In this document: positions 57,083 through 64,000 of the stretch, piece by piece
Layout of the letters: the number at the start of each line of letters is the position of its first letter
Position numbering within the stretch: position 1 is the stretch's first letter
Source of the DNA: Methanococcoides alaskense
GTDB lineage: Archaea; Halobacteriota; Methanosarcinia; Methanosarcinales; Methanosarcinaceae
DNA: 64,000 nucleotides
Assembly (NCBI RefSeq): GCF_031454185.1
Contig: NZ_JAVDQI010000006.1
Location: forward strand, 62,001-126,000
Reading direction: 5' to 3'
Notes under the pieces: model-generated
What the model was told of the DNA's origin: nothing
Database searches by the model: none
The model's input: only the letters and a program-made list of their open reading frames with translations
Position numbers and translations under genes: made by a program

Positions 57083-59008
57083 ATGCAATACAGCATGGGC
57101 ATTGATGCCGGTGGAACATACACTGACTCGGTTATAATCAGGGACTCTGACGGTGAAATAGTAGATTCAAATAAAGCACTGACGACCTATCCGAACCTTC
57201 TTGAAGGTATAAAGAACTCCCTTGAAGGTCTTGATCAGTCATATCTGGAAGATGTCAAACTCGTCTCCCTATCAACTACTCTGTCAACCAACACTATCCT
57301 CGAAAGCACCGGATATCCTGTTGCACTAATCATGGCAGGTGATTATCTCATCCCTGACACTCATTCAATAACTAATTATTTCATTGCTGAAGGTGGCCAC
57401 GGTCCGAACGGCGAAGAAACAAGGCCACTTGACCTCGATGGTGTCAAAGATTATGTCCTTCAGAACAAAGACAAGGTATCAGCTTTTGCAGTCTCATCCT
57501 ATTTTAGTATCCGTAACCCTGATCATGAGCTTCAGATAAAGGAACTGATAAAGGACCTCACTGGCCTTCCCGTAGTTTGCGGACATGAACTATCTCAGGA
57601 CCTGGGTGCTTATAACCGTGGAATAACAGCATATCTCAATGCACAGCTCATCCCCATAACAGACCACTTTATCGAGACCATTATCAATGAGATGGAAAGA
57701 AGGCACATAAAAGCAAGGGTCCTTATGCTCAAATGTGATGGTTCCGTTGTTGGCATCGATGAAGCTAAAGAAAAACCTATTGAATCCATCTTCTCCGGAC
57801 CTGCTGCAAGTCTTGTAGGTGCGGCTTATCTGAGTGGTTCGAAAACCTGTGCTGTGATCGATGTCGGTGGCACGAGCACAGATGTTTCAATGATGAGCAA
57901 CGAGCTTCCTGAACTCTGTGATGAAGGTGCTATCGTTGGTGGTTGGCAGACAAAGGTCAAGGCGATCCGCATGGAGACATCAGCCATGGGCGGTGACAGC
58001 CATATCTGGATAAAGAACCAGCGCCCGAACATCGGTCCAAGGAGGGTCATTCCTTTGTGTGTTGCCGCTTCAAAGTACCCTGAGCTGATCGATAAGCTGA
58101 AACTTGCAAGGATACCTTCAAGGATGCTCTTAAGTGAAAATATACAGCCTACTAAATACTTTATACGTTCAGGAAGGGAGCCGCAGAATGAACTAAGTCC
58201 TTCTGAAAAAGAGATATTTGACAAAATGGGGGACACACCGGTATCCATCAGTGAGATCTTCATAGACAGACTCCCATCACCGGTATTTCTTGATATATTG
58301 ATACAAAAGCGACTCATTCAGGGAATAGGATTCACACCAACCGATGCACTGCACGTTCTTGGCGAATACACCGAATGGAATTCTGAAGCTTCCAATATTG
58401 CTGCCAAGACACTTGGAAGAATGACCCATCAGAGCAAAATAGAATTTTGCCAGACGGTAAAGAAGGAAGTTGTGAAAAACATGGTCATCTACCTGATGTC
58501 TTATCTGCTTGAAAATGTACATCCAGATGAGATAAGGAAGGTCATTGAAGGAAATTCTCACACAAAGTTCAAGCTCGATGTTCCGGTAGTGCTTCTGGGA
58601 GGACCTGTCAGGGCATATGTGGATGATGTCAGAGAGATCATCGATGCTGAAATAATCTTGCCGGAACATTCCGAGGTCGGGAATGCTGTAGGTGCTCTTG
58701 TGGGCAAGGGCATCAAGCGCATAGAGATCCTTATCAAGAACGTAAGGAAGAGGACCAAAGCAAACATCACGATGTTCGCACCAGGTGAGATAAAGGTCTT
58801 CATGACCCACCTTGAAGCCTTCGAATATGCTGATAACCTGGGAAGGGAACTGGTATTAAGTTACATGGGCGAATCAGGACTTAATGCAGGCGATGTACGC
58901 ATTGAAGTTACCAGGAATGACATTGCTATGCATGGTGATAGCTTGCCAATAGAGACAAAGCTCGTCTTTGTGGGTATCGGCACTCCGAAAAGAGAGGTCA
59001 ATATCTAA
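57083..59008 (+). CDS. Hydantoinase/oxoprolinase-family protein (copy 1)
   Basis: 641 residues from ATG after AAAGGAGTGATAAAA; an upstream GTG is inside the ribosome site. HyuA-like signs: GIDAGGTYTDSVIIRDSDG at the start, STTLSTNTILE (~68), PIESIFSGPAASLVGAAYL (~235), IDVGGTSTDVSMM (~260) and LGGPVRAYVDD (~510), an actin-like ATPase core. HyuA proteins hydrolyse hydantoins or oxoproline with ATP; the substrate here is unknown and HyuB is absent, so it may have another role. A close paralogue follows at 59275. Confidence 0.85.
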   Translation: MQYSMGIDAGGTYTDSVIIRDSDGEIVDSNKALTTYPNLLEGIKNSLEGLDQSYLEDVKLVSLSTTLSTNTILESTGYPVALIMAGDYLIPDTHSITNYFIAEGGHGPNGEETRPLDLDGVKDYVLQNKDKVSAFAVSSYFSIRNPDHELQIKELIKDLTGLPVVCGHELSQDLGAYNRGITAYLNAQLIPITDHFIETIINEMERRHIKARVLMLKCDGSVVGIDEAKEKPIESIFSGPAASLVGAAYLSGSKTCAVIDVGGTSTDVSMMSNELPELCDEGAIVGGWQTKVKAIRMETSAMGGDSHIWIKNQRPNIGPRRVIPLCVAASKYPELIDKLKLARIPSRMLLSENIQPTKYFIRSGREPQNELSPSEKEIFDKMGDTPVSISEIFIDRLPSPVFLDILIQKRLIQGIGFTPTDALHVLGEYTEWNSEASNIAAKTLGRMTHQSKIEFCQTVKKEVVKNMVIYLMSYLLENVHPDEIRKVIEGNSHTKFKLDVPVVLLGGPVRAYVDDVREIIDAEIILPEHSEVGNAVGALVGKGIKRIEILIKNVRKRTKANITMFAPGEIKVFMTHLEAFEYADNLGRELVLSYMGESGLNAGDVRIEVTRNDIAMHGDSLPIETKLVFVGIGTPKREVNI

Positions 59009-59046
59009 TTTTAAGACTGGATCTCAGCTTTTGTTCTGTCTCATGG

Positions 59047-59109
59047 AATGCAGGACGTTTGGACCTGAATTATGCATTGGTCATAAATGGCCAATGCACT
59101 TCCTGCATT
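59047..59109 (+). promoter_or_regulatory. Nested inverted repeat between the hydantoinase paralogues
   Basis: Inner stem TGCATTGGTC/GGCCAATGCA (59073-59082 with 59089-59098, one G-U) with loop ATAAAT. An outer stem AATGCAGG/CCTGCATT (59047-59054 with 59102-59109) flanks it. No T run follows, so it is not a classic terminator. It may be a processing or protein-binding structure. Confidence 0.5.
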
Positions 59110-59274
59110 GCAGAACAAAATACTAATGTTCATATACATCTACATTAATCCTAAAGGCATACGAAGCAATTCATGATGGCCATTTCATAAAAAAGCCATC
59201 ATAACATCATCATTAAACAGAACTGGATAGCAATTATCCAAAATATCAAAATTTATCCATAGAGGAAGCAGATC

Positions 59275-61206
59275 ATGAAATATAGCCTTGGTATTGATGC
59301 AGGAGGAACTTATACAGATGCCGTTCTTATCAACGATGGGGATGGAAGCGTAATCGGAGCCACAAAAGCACGTACGACCTATCCGGACCTGCTTGTGGGG
59401 ATACAGAATGCCCTTGACGGTGTCGATCAGGAAATATTGCAACAGGTAAAGCTCGTTTCAGTTTCCACTACTCTTGCAACAAATACTATTCTTGAAAAAA
59501 CGGGGTATCCCGTAGGTCTGATACTTGTGGGCAATGCTGACATACCTAAAAATTCCGCCATAAAATATTCTATTTCAGTAGATGGCGGCCACAGTTCCGG
59601 CGGAAATGAGACTGCACCACTCGATATAGATTCAGTAAAGGAGTTCGTTGAAAGTGTAAAGGCAAAGGTCTCAGCTTTTGCAGTATCCTCATATTTCAGT
59701 GTAAGGAATCCGGAACATGAGCTAAAAGTGAAAGAGGTCATCACAGAGCTTACCGGAATGCCTGCTATTTGCGGATATGAGCTTTCCCAATCACTGGGCG
59801 CTTATGACAGGGGAATCACTGCATTCCTGAATGCACAGTTACTTCCTATCACTAACCAGTTCATGAACACCGTTGTCTCGGAAATAGAACGTCGTGGCAT
59901 CGATGCCAAGATTATGATGCTAAAATGTGACGGGTCCATTGTAGGGATGTCTGAAGCTCTCAAACATCCTATTGAGTCGATTTTCACTGGACCTGCAGCA
60001 AGTCTTCTTGGTGCTGCTTACCTTTCGAAGGAACCAAGCTGTGTTGTCATAGATGTGGGTGGTACCAGTACCGATGTTTCATTGATCGTTGACGGATTGC
60101 CACAGATATCCGATACAGGTGCTGTTGTCGGTGGATGGCAGACGAAGGTCGAAGCTATAAAAATGGAAACCTCGGCAATGGGGGGGGACAGCCATGTCTG
60201 GGTACGTAACCATGTGATAAACATTGGACCAAGAAGGGTAGTTCCGTTGTGTGTAGCTGCTTCCAAGCATCCGAAGATCATTAGTAAGCTAAAACAGGGG
60301 CAACCCGTTACGCGTAATCAGCTTGGTGAAAATCTCCAGCCTACTAAGTTCTTCATCAGGACGGAACAGAAGCCCATTGAGATCACACAAAGGGAAGAAG
60401 AACTTCTCAACAGGATCGGCGATGAGCCTGTTCATGTAGCCGACATATACTGGGAAAGCAGGATGATGCCTTCCCCTATGCTCCTTGACAGCCTCATTCA
60501 GAAGAGGCTTATTCAGGCCATAGGATTCACTCCAACTGATGCACTGCATGTCCTTGGGGTCTATGATGAATGGAATACTGAAGCAGCTATCCTGGGTGCT
60601 GAGCAGATGTGTATCTTCGCTGATATGGAAGTAAAAGATCTGTGTCTTGATGTCAAGAAGAAGGTTGCAAAGAACATGGCTCTGAATCTGCTTTCCTACT
60701 TGATGGAAAACGTAGCTCCTGCTGAAATTGAAAAAGGTCTTGACGGTGATTATCTTGCAGGCTTCAAGACAGATGTGCCTGTGGTGTTGCTTGGTGGCCC
60801 TGTTCGTGCATATACTGAAGATATCAGGAAGTTCGTTGATGCGAATATCCTTCTGCCTGAGTATGCAGAGGTCGGTAATGCTGTGGGTGCGCTTGCAGGA
60901 AAAGGTGTGAAGCGGATCGAGATACTCATCAGGGTCACCTTTGGTGAATCAAAATATAATCTGAAACCTACTTCTATAAGCGTATTTTCACCACAGGGCA
61001 AGCATGAAATGAAAAATTACGAGGAAGCTGTCCAATTTGCGGAAAAGCTTGGTAATGATATTGTCATGAAGTACATGAAAGATGCCCAGCTTGATGATGG
61101 GGAAATAAAGATCGAGGTCAGCAAGAGAGAGATAAATCCGATGAACACTGGCATACCTCTGGAAACAAGATATGCATTCTTGGGCATTGCTGACCTTAAA
61201 AGATAA
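59275..61206 (+). CDS. Hydantoinase/oxoprolinase-family protein (copy 2)
   Basis: 643 residues, paralogue of the preceding gene over its full length with the same motifs: GIDAGGTYTDAVLINDGDG, STTLATNTILE, PIESIFTGPAASLLGAAYL, IDVGGTSTDVSLI and LGGPVRAYTED. Differences are spread evenly, so the duplication is old and both copies look functional. GGAAGCAGATC before ATG gives a weak ribosome site. The substrate is unknown. Confidence 0.85.
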   Translation: MKYSLGIDAGGTYTDAVLINDGDGSVIGATKARTTYPDLLVGIQNALDGVDQEILQQVKLVSVSTTLATNTILEKTGYPVGLILVGNADIPKNSAIKYSISVDGGHSSGGNETAPLDIDSVKEFVESVKAKVSAFAVSSYFSVRNPEHELKVKEVITELTGMPAICGYELSQSLGAYDRGITAFLNAQLLPITNQFMNTVVSEIERRGIDAKIMMLKCDGSIVGMSEALKHPIESIFTGPAASLLGAAYLSKEPSCVVIDVGGTSTDVSLIVDGLPQISDTGAVVGGWQTKVEAIKMETSAMGGDSHVWVRNHVINIGPRRVVPLCVAASKHPKIISKLKQGQPVTRNQLGENLQPTKFFIRTEQKPIEITQREEELLNRIGDEPVHVADIYWESRMMPSPMLLDSLIQKRLIQAIGFTPTDALHVLGVYDEWNTEAAILGAEQMCIFADMEVKDLCLDVKKKVAKNMALNLLSYLMENVAPAEIEKGLDGDYLAGFKTDVPVVLLGGPVRAYTEDIRKFVDANILLPEYAEVGNAVGALAGKGVKRIEILIRVTFGESKYNLKPTSISVFSPQGKHEMKNYEEAVQFAEKLGNDIVMKYMKDAQLDDGEIKIEVSKREINPMNTGIPLETRYAFLGIADLKR

Positions 61207-61254
61207 GTCAATTCTTAAATATCAAATTCCCATATATACTATCGGGAATTTGAT

Positions 61255-62118
61255 ATGACATTTACAGGACAAGCTTATGCACTAGGTGCTGGGACGGTCA
61301 TAAACGCCATCGCTACCTGGAAAGGGGCGGCCTTTGGAGTTGACCTGAAAACATTTGCTGATGTTGAACTGACAAAAGAGAGTTCTTCTTTTATTGGTAC
61401 TATTGAAGGTGTGCCTCAGGGGGACACTACGCTTATTGAAAGGTCCATGGAGCTTGTTCTTGAGCACTTTGGTATTGAAATGGGCGGAACCGTTGTTACA
61501 AGAAGTGAGGTGCCCCTTGCAAGCGGTTTGAAAAGCAGCAGTGCTGCTGCCAATGCTACTATTCTGGCTACACTGGATGCTCTTGGTGAAACCCTTGAAC
61601 CACTGGATGCAGTTAATATGGGTGTCAGGGCCGCAAAGGATGCCGGTGTTACTATCACCGGAGCTTTTGATGATGCCTGTGCTTCCTTCTTTGGTGGGAT
61701 CGTTGTGACGGACAACCGGAAGAACGAGCTGGTCAAACGCACTGAAAAGGAGATGGATGTGGTTATCTTTGCACCGGACAGGCAGTCCTTCAGTTCACAG
61801 ACGAATGTGCATAATTCTGAACTGCTGGCTCCCTGGGTAGATATGGCATACGATCTCGCACTTGAAGGGGAGTATGAAAAGGCCATGACGCTTAACGGTT
61901 TCCTATATTGCGGTGCTCTTGGTTTTAGTACTGATATCATGATGGAAGCATTGAAATGTGGAGTTAAGGGGGTCAGTTTATCAGGTACTGGTCCTGCATA
62001 TTCTGCTCTTGTTGACCGGAAGATGGCAGACACTCTGACGAAAGTTTGGGGTGATCTTGGAACGAGCGGAAAAGTGATAAATACCAAGATTAATAATGAT
62101 GGATTAACTAAACCTTAA
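61255..62118 (+). CDS. aroK: Archaeal (GHMP-type) shikimate kinase
   Basis: 287 residues. It phosphorylates shikimate for aromatic amino acid synthesis with a GHMP-kinase fold unrelated to the bacterial enzyme. It begins TGQAYALGAGTVINAIATWK; the ATP loop VPLASGLKSSSAAANATILA (~85) and GVSLSGTGPAYSALV (~240) are diagnostic. It lies directly before chorismate mutase. Confidence 0.94.
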   Translation: MTFTGQAYALGAGTVINAIATWKGAAFGVDLKTFADVELTKESSSFIGTIEGVPQGDTTLIERSMELVLEHFGIEMGGTVVTRSEVPLASGLKSSSAAANATILATLDALGETLEPLDAVNMGVRAAKDAGVTITGAFDDACASFFGGIVVTDNRKNELVKRTEKEMDVVIFAPDRQSFSSQTNVHNSELLAPWVDMAYDLALEGEYEKAMTLNGFLYCGALGFSTDIMMEALKCGVKGVSLSGTGPAYSALVDRKMADTLTKVWGDLGTSGKVINTKINNDGLTKP

Positions 62119-62133
62119 TTTGCAGTGGAAACC

Positions 62134-62421
62134 ATGACCGCAATAGAAGAAGTCCGCAATAGGATCGAACAGATCGACTACGAGATCATAAAACTTATTG
62201 AAGAGCGTATCGGTTGTGCGACTGATGTTCTTGATATAAAAAAGAAAGAGCATATGTCCATCAATGATGGTACGCAGAACCATGTGGTACTCGACAGAGC
62301 CACAAATGCAGCAACCGAAAGGAACCTTGATTCAGGCGCAGTGAAAGAGATCTTCGAGATCCTTATAAGAATGAGCATTGAGCACCAACATGAACTTAGT
62401 GGGGAAGGTAATCTTCCCTGA
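62134..62421 (+). CDS. Chorismate mutase (AroQ type)
   Basis: 95 residues from MTAIEEVRNRIEQIDYEIIK; a GTG three codons earlier is an alternative start. The all-helical AroQ fold is shown by RNRIEQIDYEIIKLIEER with IDxxIxxLIxxR, and IFEILIRMSIEHQHEL in the last helix. It converts chorismate to prephenate for Phe and Tyr. The gap to the shikimate kinase gene is short, so they are probably cotranscribed. Confidence 0.9.
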   Translation: MTAIEEVRNRIEQIDYEIIKLIEERIGCATDVLDIKKKEHMSINDGTQNHVVLDRATNAATERNLDSGAVKEIFEILIRMSIEHQHELSGEGNLP

Positions 62422-62432
62422 AGGAGGTAAAA

Positions 62433-62822
62433 ATGGTAGATATTTCAATATTAATGGGGTCTGAATCAGATCACGCAATAGCAACCCGAGTCACGAGTGT
62501 CCTTGAAGGTACCGACTACTCCTTTGACGTAGAAGTTATCTCAGCACACCGTGACCCTGAAAAACTTGAAGAATACATTGCTAAGAGCGATGCCAACGTC
62601 TTCATTGCGATCGCAGGTCTTTCTGCAGCACTTCCTGGTGTCATTGCCTCTAAGACCATGAAACCTGTTATTGGTGTGCCTGTTAGTGCAAAACTTGGTG
62701 GACTTGATGCACTTCTATCCATAGTTCAGATGCCACCTGGAGTTCCTGTCGCAAGCGTAGGTATCGATAATGGTGCCAATGCTGCAAAACTTGCCATAAG
62801 AATACTTGATCTTCTTAAATGA
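62433..62822 (+). CDS. purE: N5-CAIR mutase / AIR carboxylase catalytic subunit
   Basis: 129 residues after GAAGGAGGTAAAA. Purine pathway step producing CAIR. Motifs: ILMGSESDHAIA (~6-17), EVISAHRDPEKLEEY (~36) and AIAGLSAALPGVIASKT (~57), with GVPVASVGIDNGANAAKLA at the end. Length is slightly short of class I PurE but complete. Confidence 0.94.
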   Translation: MVDISILMGSESDHAIATRVTSVLEGTDYSFDVEVISAHRDPEKLEEYIAKSDANVFIAIAGLSAALPGVIASKTMKPVIGVPVSAKLGGLDALLSIVQMPPGVPVASVGIDNGANAAKLAIRILDLLK

Positions 62823-62839
62823 AAAAGAACGTGGCGGAA

Positions 62840-62890
62840 GATGGAACTACCTTTTTCCATCCATTTCGACCTGACTTTTTTCTTTATGGG
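62840..62890 (+). terminator. Hairpin terminator after purE
   Basis: GATGGAA (62840-62846) pairs with TTCCATC (62855-62861); a T-rich tail follows after 15 bases. It is weak but well placed, 18 bases past the stop. Confidence 0.4.
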
Positions 62891-63295
62891 GGGTTGAGTT
62901 TTTCGAGACTCTCTCGCTATGGCCCTATTACTTTTTTCAAGAATTCAATCTGAGATATTTTGCTTAACAAAACATTGGACACATAAATATCGATGCCTAT
63001 CTTTTAACGATACTGGCTAAAAATAATCACAACATACTGCTCTATTTCTATCTTCTTTTATCTATCCTCTATCAACAAATTTCCTATGCAATTCCAATAT
63101 GTATTGTTTCATTAATATATATGTTTAAAATAATGAATAGCATGTATCGGGTAGCCAAAAAGAGTTAAATATATTTAGTTGAATGCCTCTACTATAGTAT
63201 TAAATAAAATAGTCTAGTAGTATTCTCTAAAATATCACTCTCTATCATAATTCATGTAAAGACTTCATATCATACTGTTTAAATGTGAGTAAACC
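62891..63295. other. Non-coding interval upstream of lonB
   Basis: AT-rich, no gene. TTAATATATATG (about 63112-63123) and further AT tracts could hold a promoter; none is fixed. No clear ribosome site precedes the lonB ATG. Confidence 0.4.
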
Positions 63296-64000
63296 ATGGA
63301 AGACGAAATGACTGCTACGGAAGAAACCGAACTTTTCGGTGATGATTTTAACACTACAAGTTCAATAGATGTACCTGAACTTATGATCGATCAGGTCATC
63401 GGGCAGGAGCATGCTGTCGAAGTTGTGAAAAAGGCAGCCAGCCAGAGACGTCATGTCATGATGATAGGTACTCCGGGTACCGGAAAATCAATGCTTGCAA
63501 AAGCAATGGCTGAACTTTTACCAAAGGAAGAGCTTGAAGATATAATGACATACCCCAACCTGGAGGATAACAACAACCCAAAGATAAGGGAAGTGCCTGC
63601 TGGAAAGGGAAGGGAGATCGTCCTGGCCCACAAGATGGAGGCTCGCAAAAAGGCTCAGTCACGTAACATGATGATGATGTTCCTTGTATTGGGTATTGTC
63701 ATGTACTCTTTCTACGTAGGGCAGTTACTTTGGGGCATCATCGCTGCGATCATGATACTTATGCTGACGCGCCAGTTCATGCCAAAAGAAGAGCTCATGA
63801 TACCAAAGCTCATTGTTTCCAATTATCAGAAAGAGCAGGCTCCATACATCGATGCGACCGGAACACACGCAGGTGCACTCCTCGGTGATGTAAGGCACGA
63901 TCCATTCCAGTCAGGTGGTCTTGAAACACCTGCACACGACAGGGTCGAGAGCGGTGATATTCACAAATCGCATAAGGGAGTTCTCTTCATTGATGAGATC
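63296..64000 (+). CDS. lonB: Archaeal membrane-anchored Lon protease LonB (N-terminal part)
   Basis: 235 codons are visible and the gene continues past the right edge. The Walker A motif GTPGTGKSMLAKAMAEL (~58-74) is followed by an inserted segment with two membrane helices (MMMMFLVLGIVMYSFYVG, then LLWGIIAAIMILMLTRQF; ~126-165), which is the LonB signature. It resumes with THAGALLGDVRHDPFQSGGL and GVLFIDEI (Walker B) at the edge. It is a membrane ATP-dependent protease; the Ser-Lys protease domain lies outside the window. Confidence 0.95.
   Translation, partial: MEDEMTATEETELFGDDFNTTSSIDVPELMIDQVIGQEHAVEVVKKAASQRRHVMMIGTPGTGKSMLAKAMAELLPKEELEDIMTYPNLEDNNNPKIREVPAGKGREIVLAHKMEARKKAQSRNMMMMFLVLGIVMYSFYVGQLLWGIIAAIMILMLTRQFMPKEELMIPKLIVSNYQKEQAPYIDATGTHAGALLGDVRHDPFQSGGLETPAHDRVESGDIHKSHKGVLFIDEI

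Noticed and set aside
1..64000. CRISPR array
   Set aside because: No regularly spaced short repeats were seen anywhere, although a Cas1-like gene ends at the left edge. The only long tandem repeats are coding (25.4-29 kb).
1..64000. Insertion sequences with a transposase
   Set aside because: No transposase gene was recognised. The 404-nt repeats have no visible terminal inverted repeats.

Overview
The window looks like part of the chromosome of a methylotrophic methanogenic archaeon of the Methanosarcinaceae, most like Methanococcoides. This is inferred from gene content, not a database match. The support is archaeal translation and transcription genes (GatE, Pus10, TrmY, L21e, RpoF, membrane LonB), an HdrA plus polyferredoxin pair, the N-epsilon-acetyl-beta-lysine osmolyte genes ablA/ablB, moderate to low GC, Shine-Dalgarno starts, and in-frame amber codons that look like sense codons.

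Layout. 1-380 is the end of a Cas1-like gene. 437-7219 holds an epoxyqueuosine-reductase-like Fe-S protein and, on the minus strand, carA-carB-argG (arginine and carbamoyl phosphate synthesis). 7.4-9.4 kb holds small proteins (DUF4242, a calcium-repeat secreted protein, KTSC, an orphan). 9.6-17.4 kb holds a glycosyltransferase, a circularly permuted GTPase, YwbE, a SulP transporter, a PD40 propeller surface protein and gatE. 17.4-21.5 kb holds polyferredoxin, hdrA (with a fused MvhD-like tail) and a small conserved protein. tRNA-Val at 21.7 kb opens an accessory region of gene debris and one giant modular surface protein. A decayed copy of the tRNA 3' half at 30.6 kb closes it. 30.7-42 kb is looser: a frameshifted membrane gene, MarC, a sensor histidine kinase, a DedA-like protein, a TIR-like fragment, DUF434, an Asp/Glu racemase, ablB/ablA and lrgB/lrgA. 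42-51.8 kb holds a DEAD-box helicase, an NnrU-like protein, a truncated UPF0282 gene, a cohesin/PKD secreted protein, tRNA-Leu, metal hydrolases, an AIM24 protein, a META lipoprotein and a DUF21 protein. 52-57 kb is the archaeal information cluster trmY-pus10-rpl21e-rpoF-DUF655-ksgA-hemK. 57-62.8 kb holds two hydantoinase-like paralogues, archaeal shikimate kinase, chorismate mutase and purE. lonB runs off the right edge.

Most unusual signals. (1) Two genes, the giant surface protein and the histidine kinase, are each cut by a single in-frame TAG with the rest of the conserved domain continuing in the same frame. None of about 48 other intact genes uses TAG as a stop. In an organism of this family this points to pyrrolysine insertion or amber read-through. 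In the surface protein it would decide whether the protein is membrane-anchored. (2) A 404-nt element occurs twice, at 33769-34172 and 40509-40912, with conserved stems and changes in the loops. It is a candidate structured RNA or small mobile element. (3) tRNA-Val and its half copy bracket an island-like segment of about 8.9 kb. (4) The surface protein carries 567-bp tandem repeats with recombinant hybrid modules.

Linked functions: TrmY and Pus10 act in sequence on tRNA position 54 and are adjacent. ablA and ablB overlap and together make the osmolyte. carA, carB and argG feed arginine synthesis. Shikimate kinase and chorismate mutase serve the aromatic pathway.
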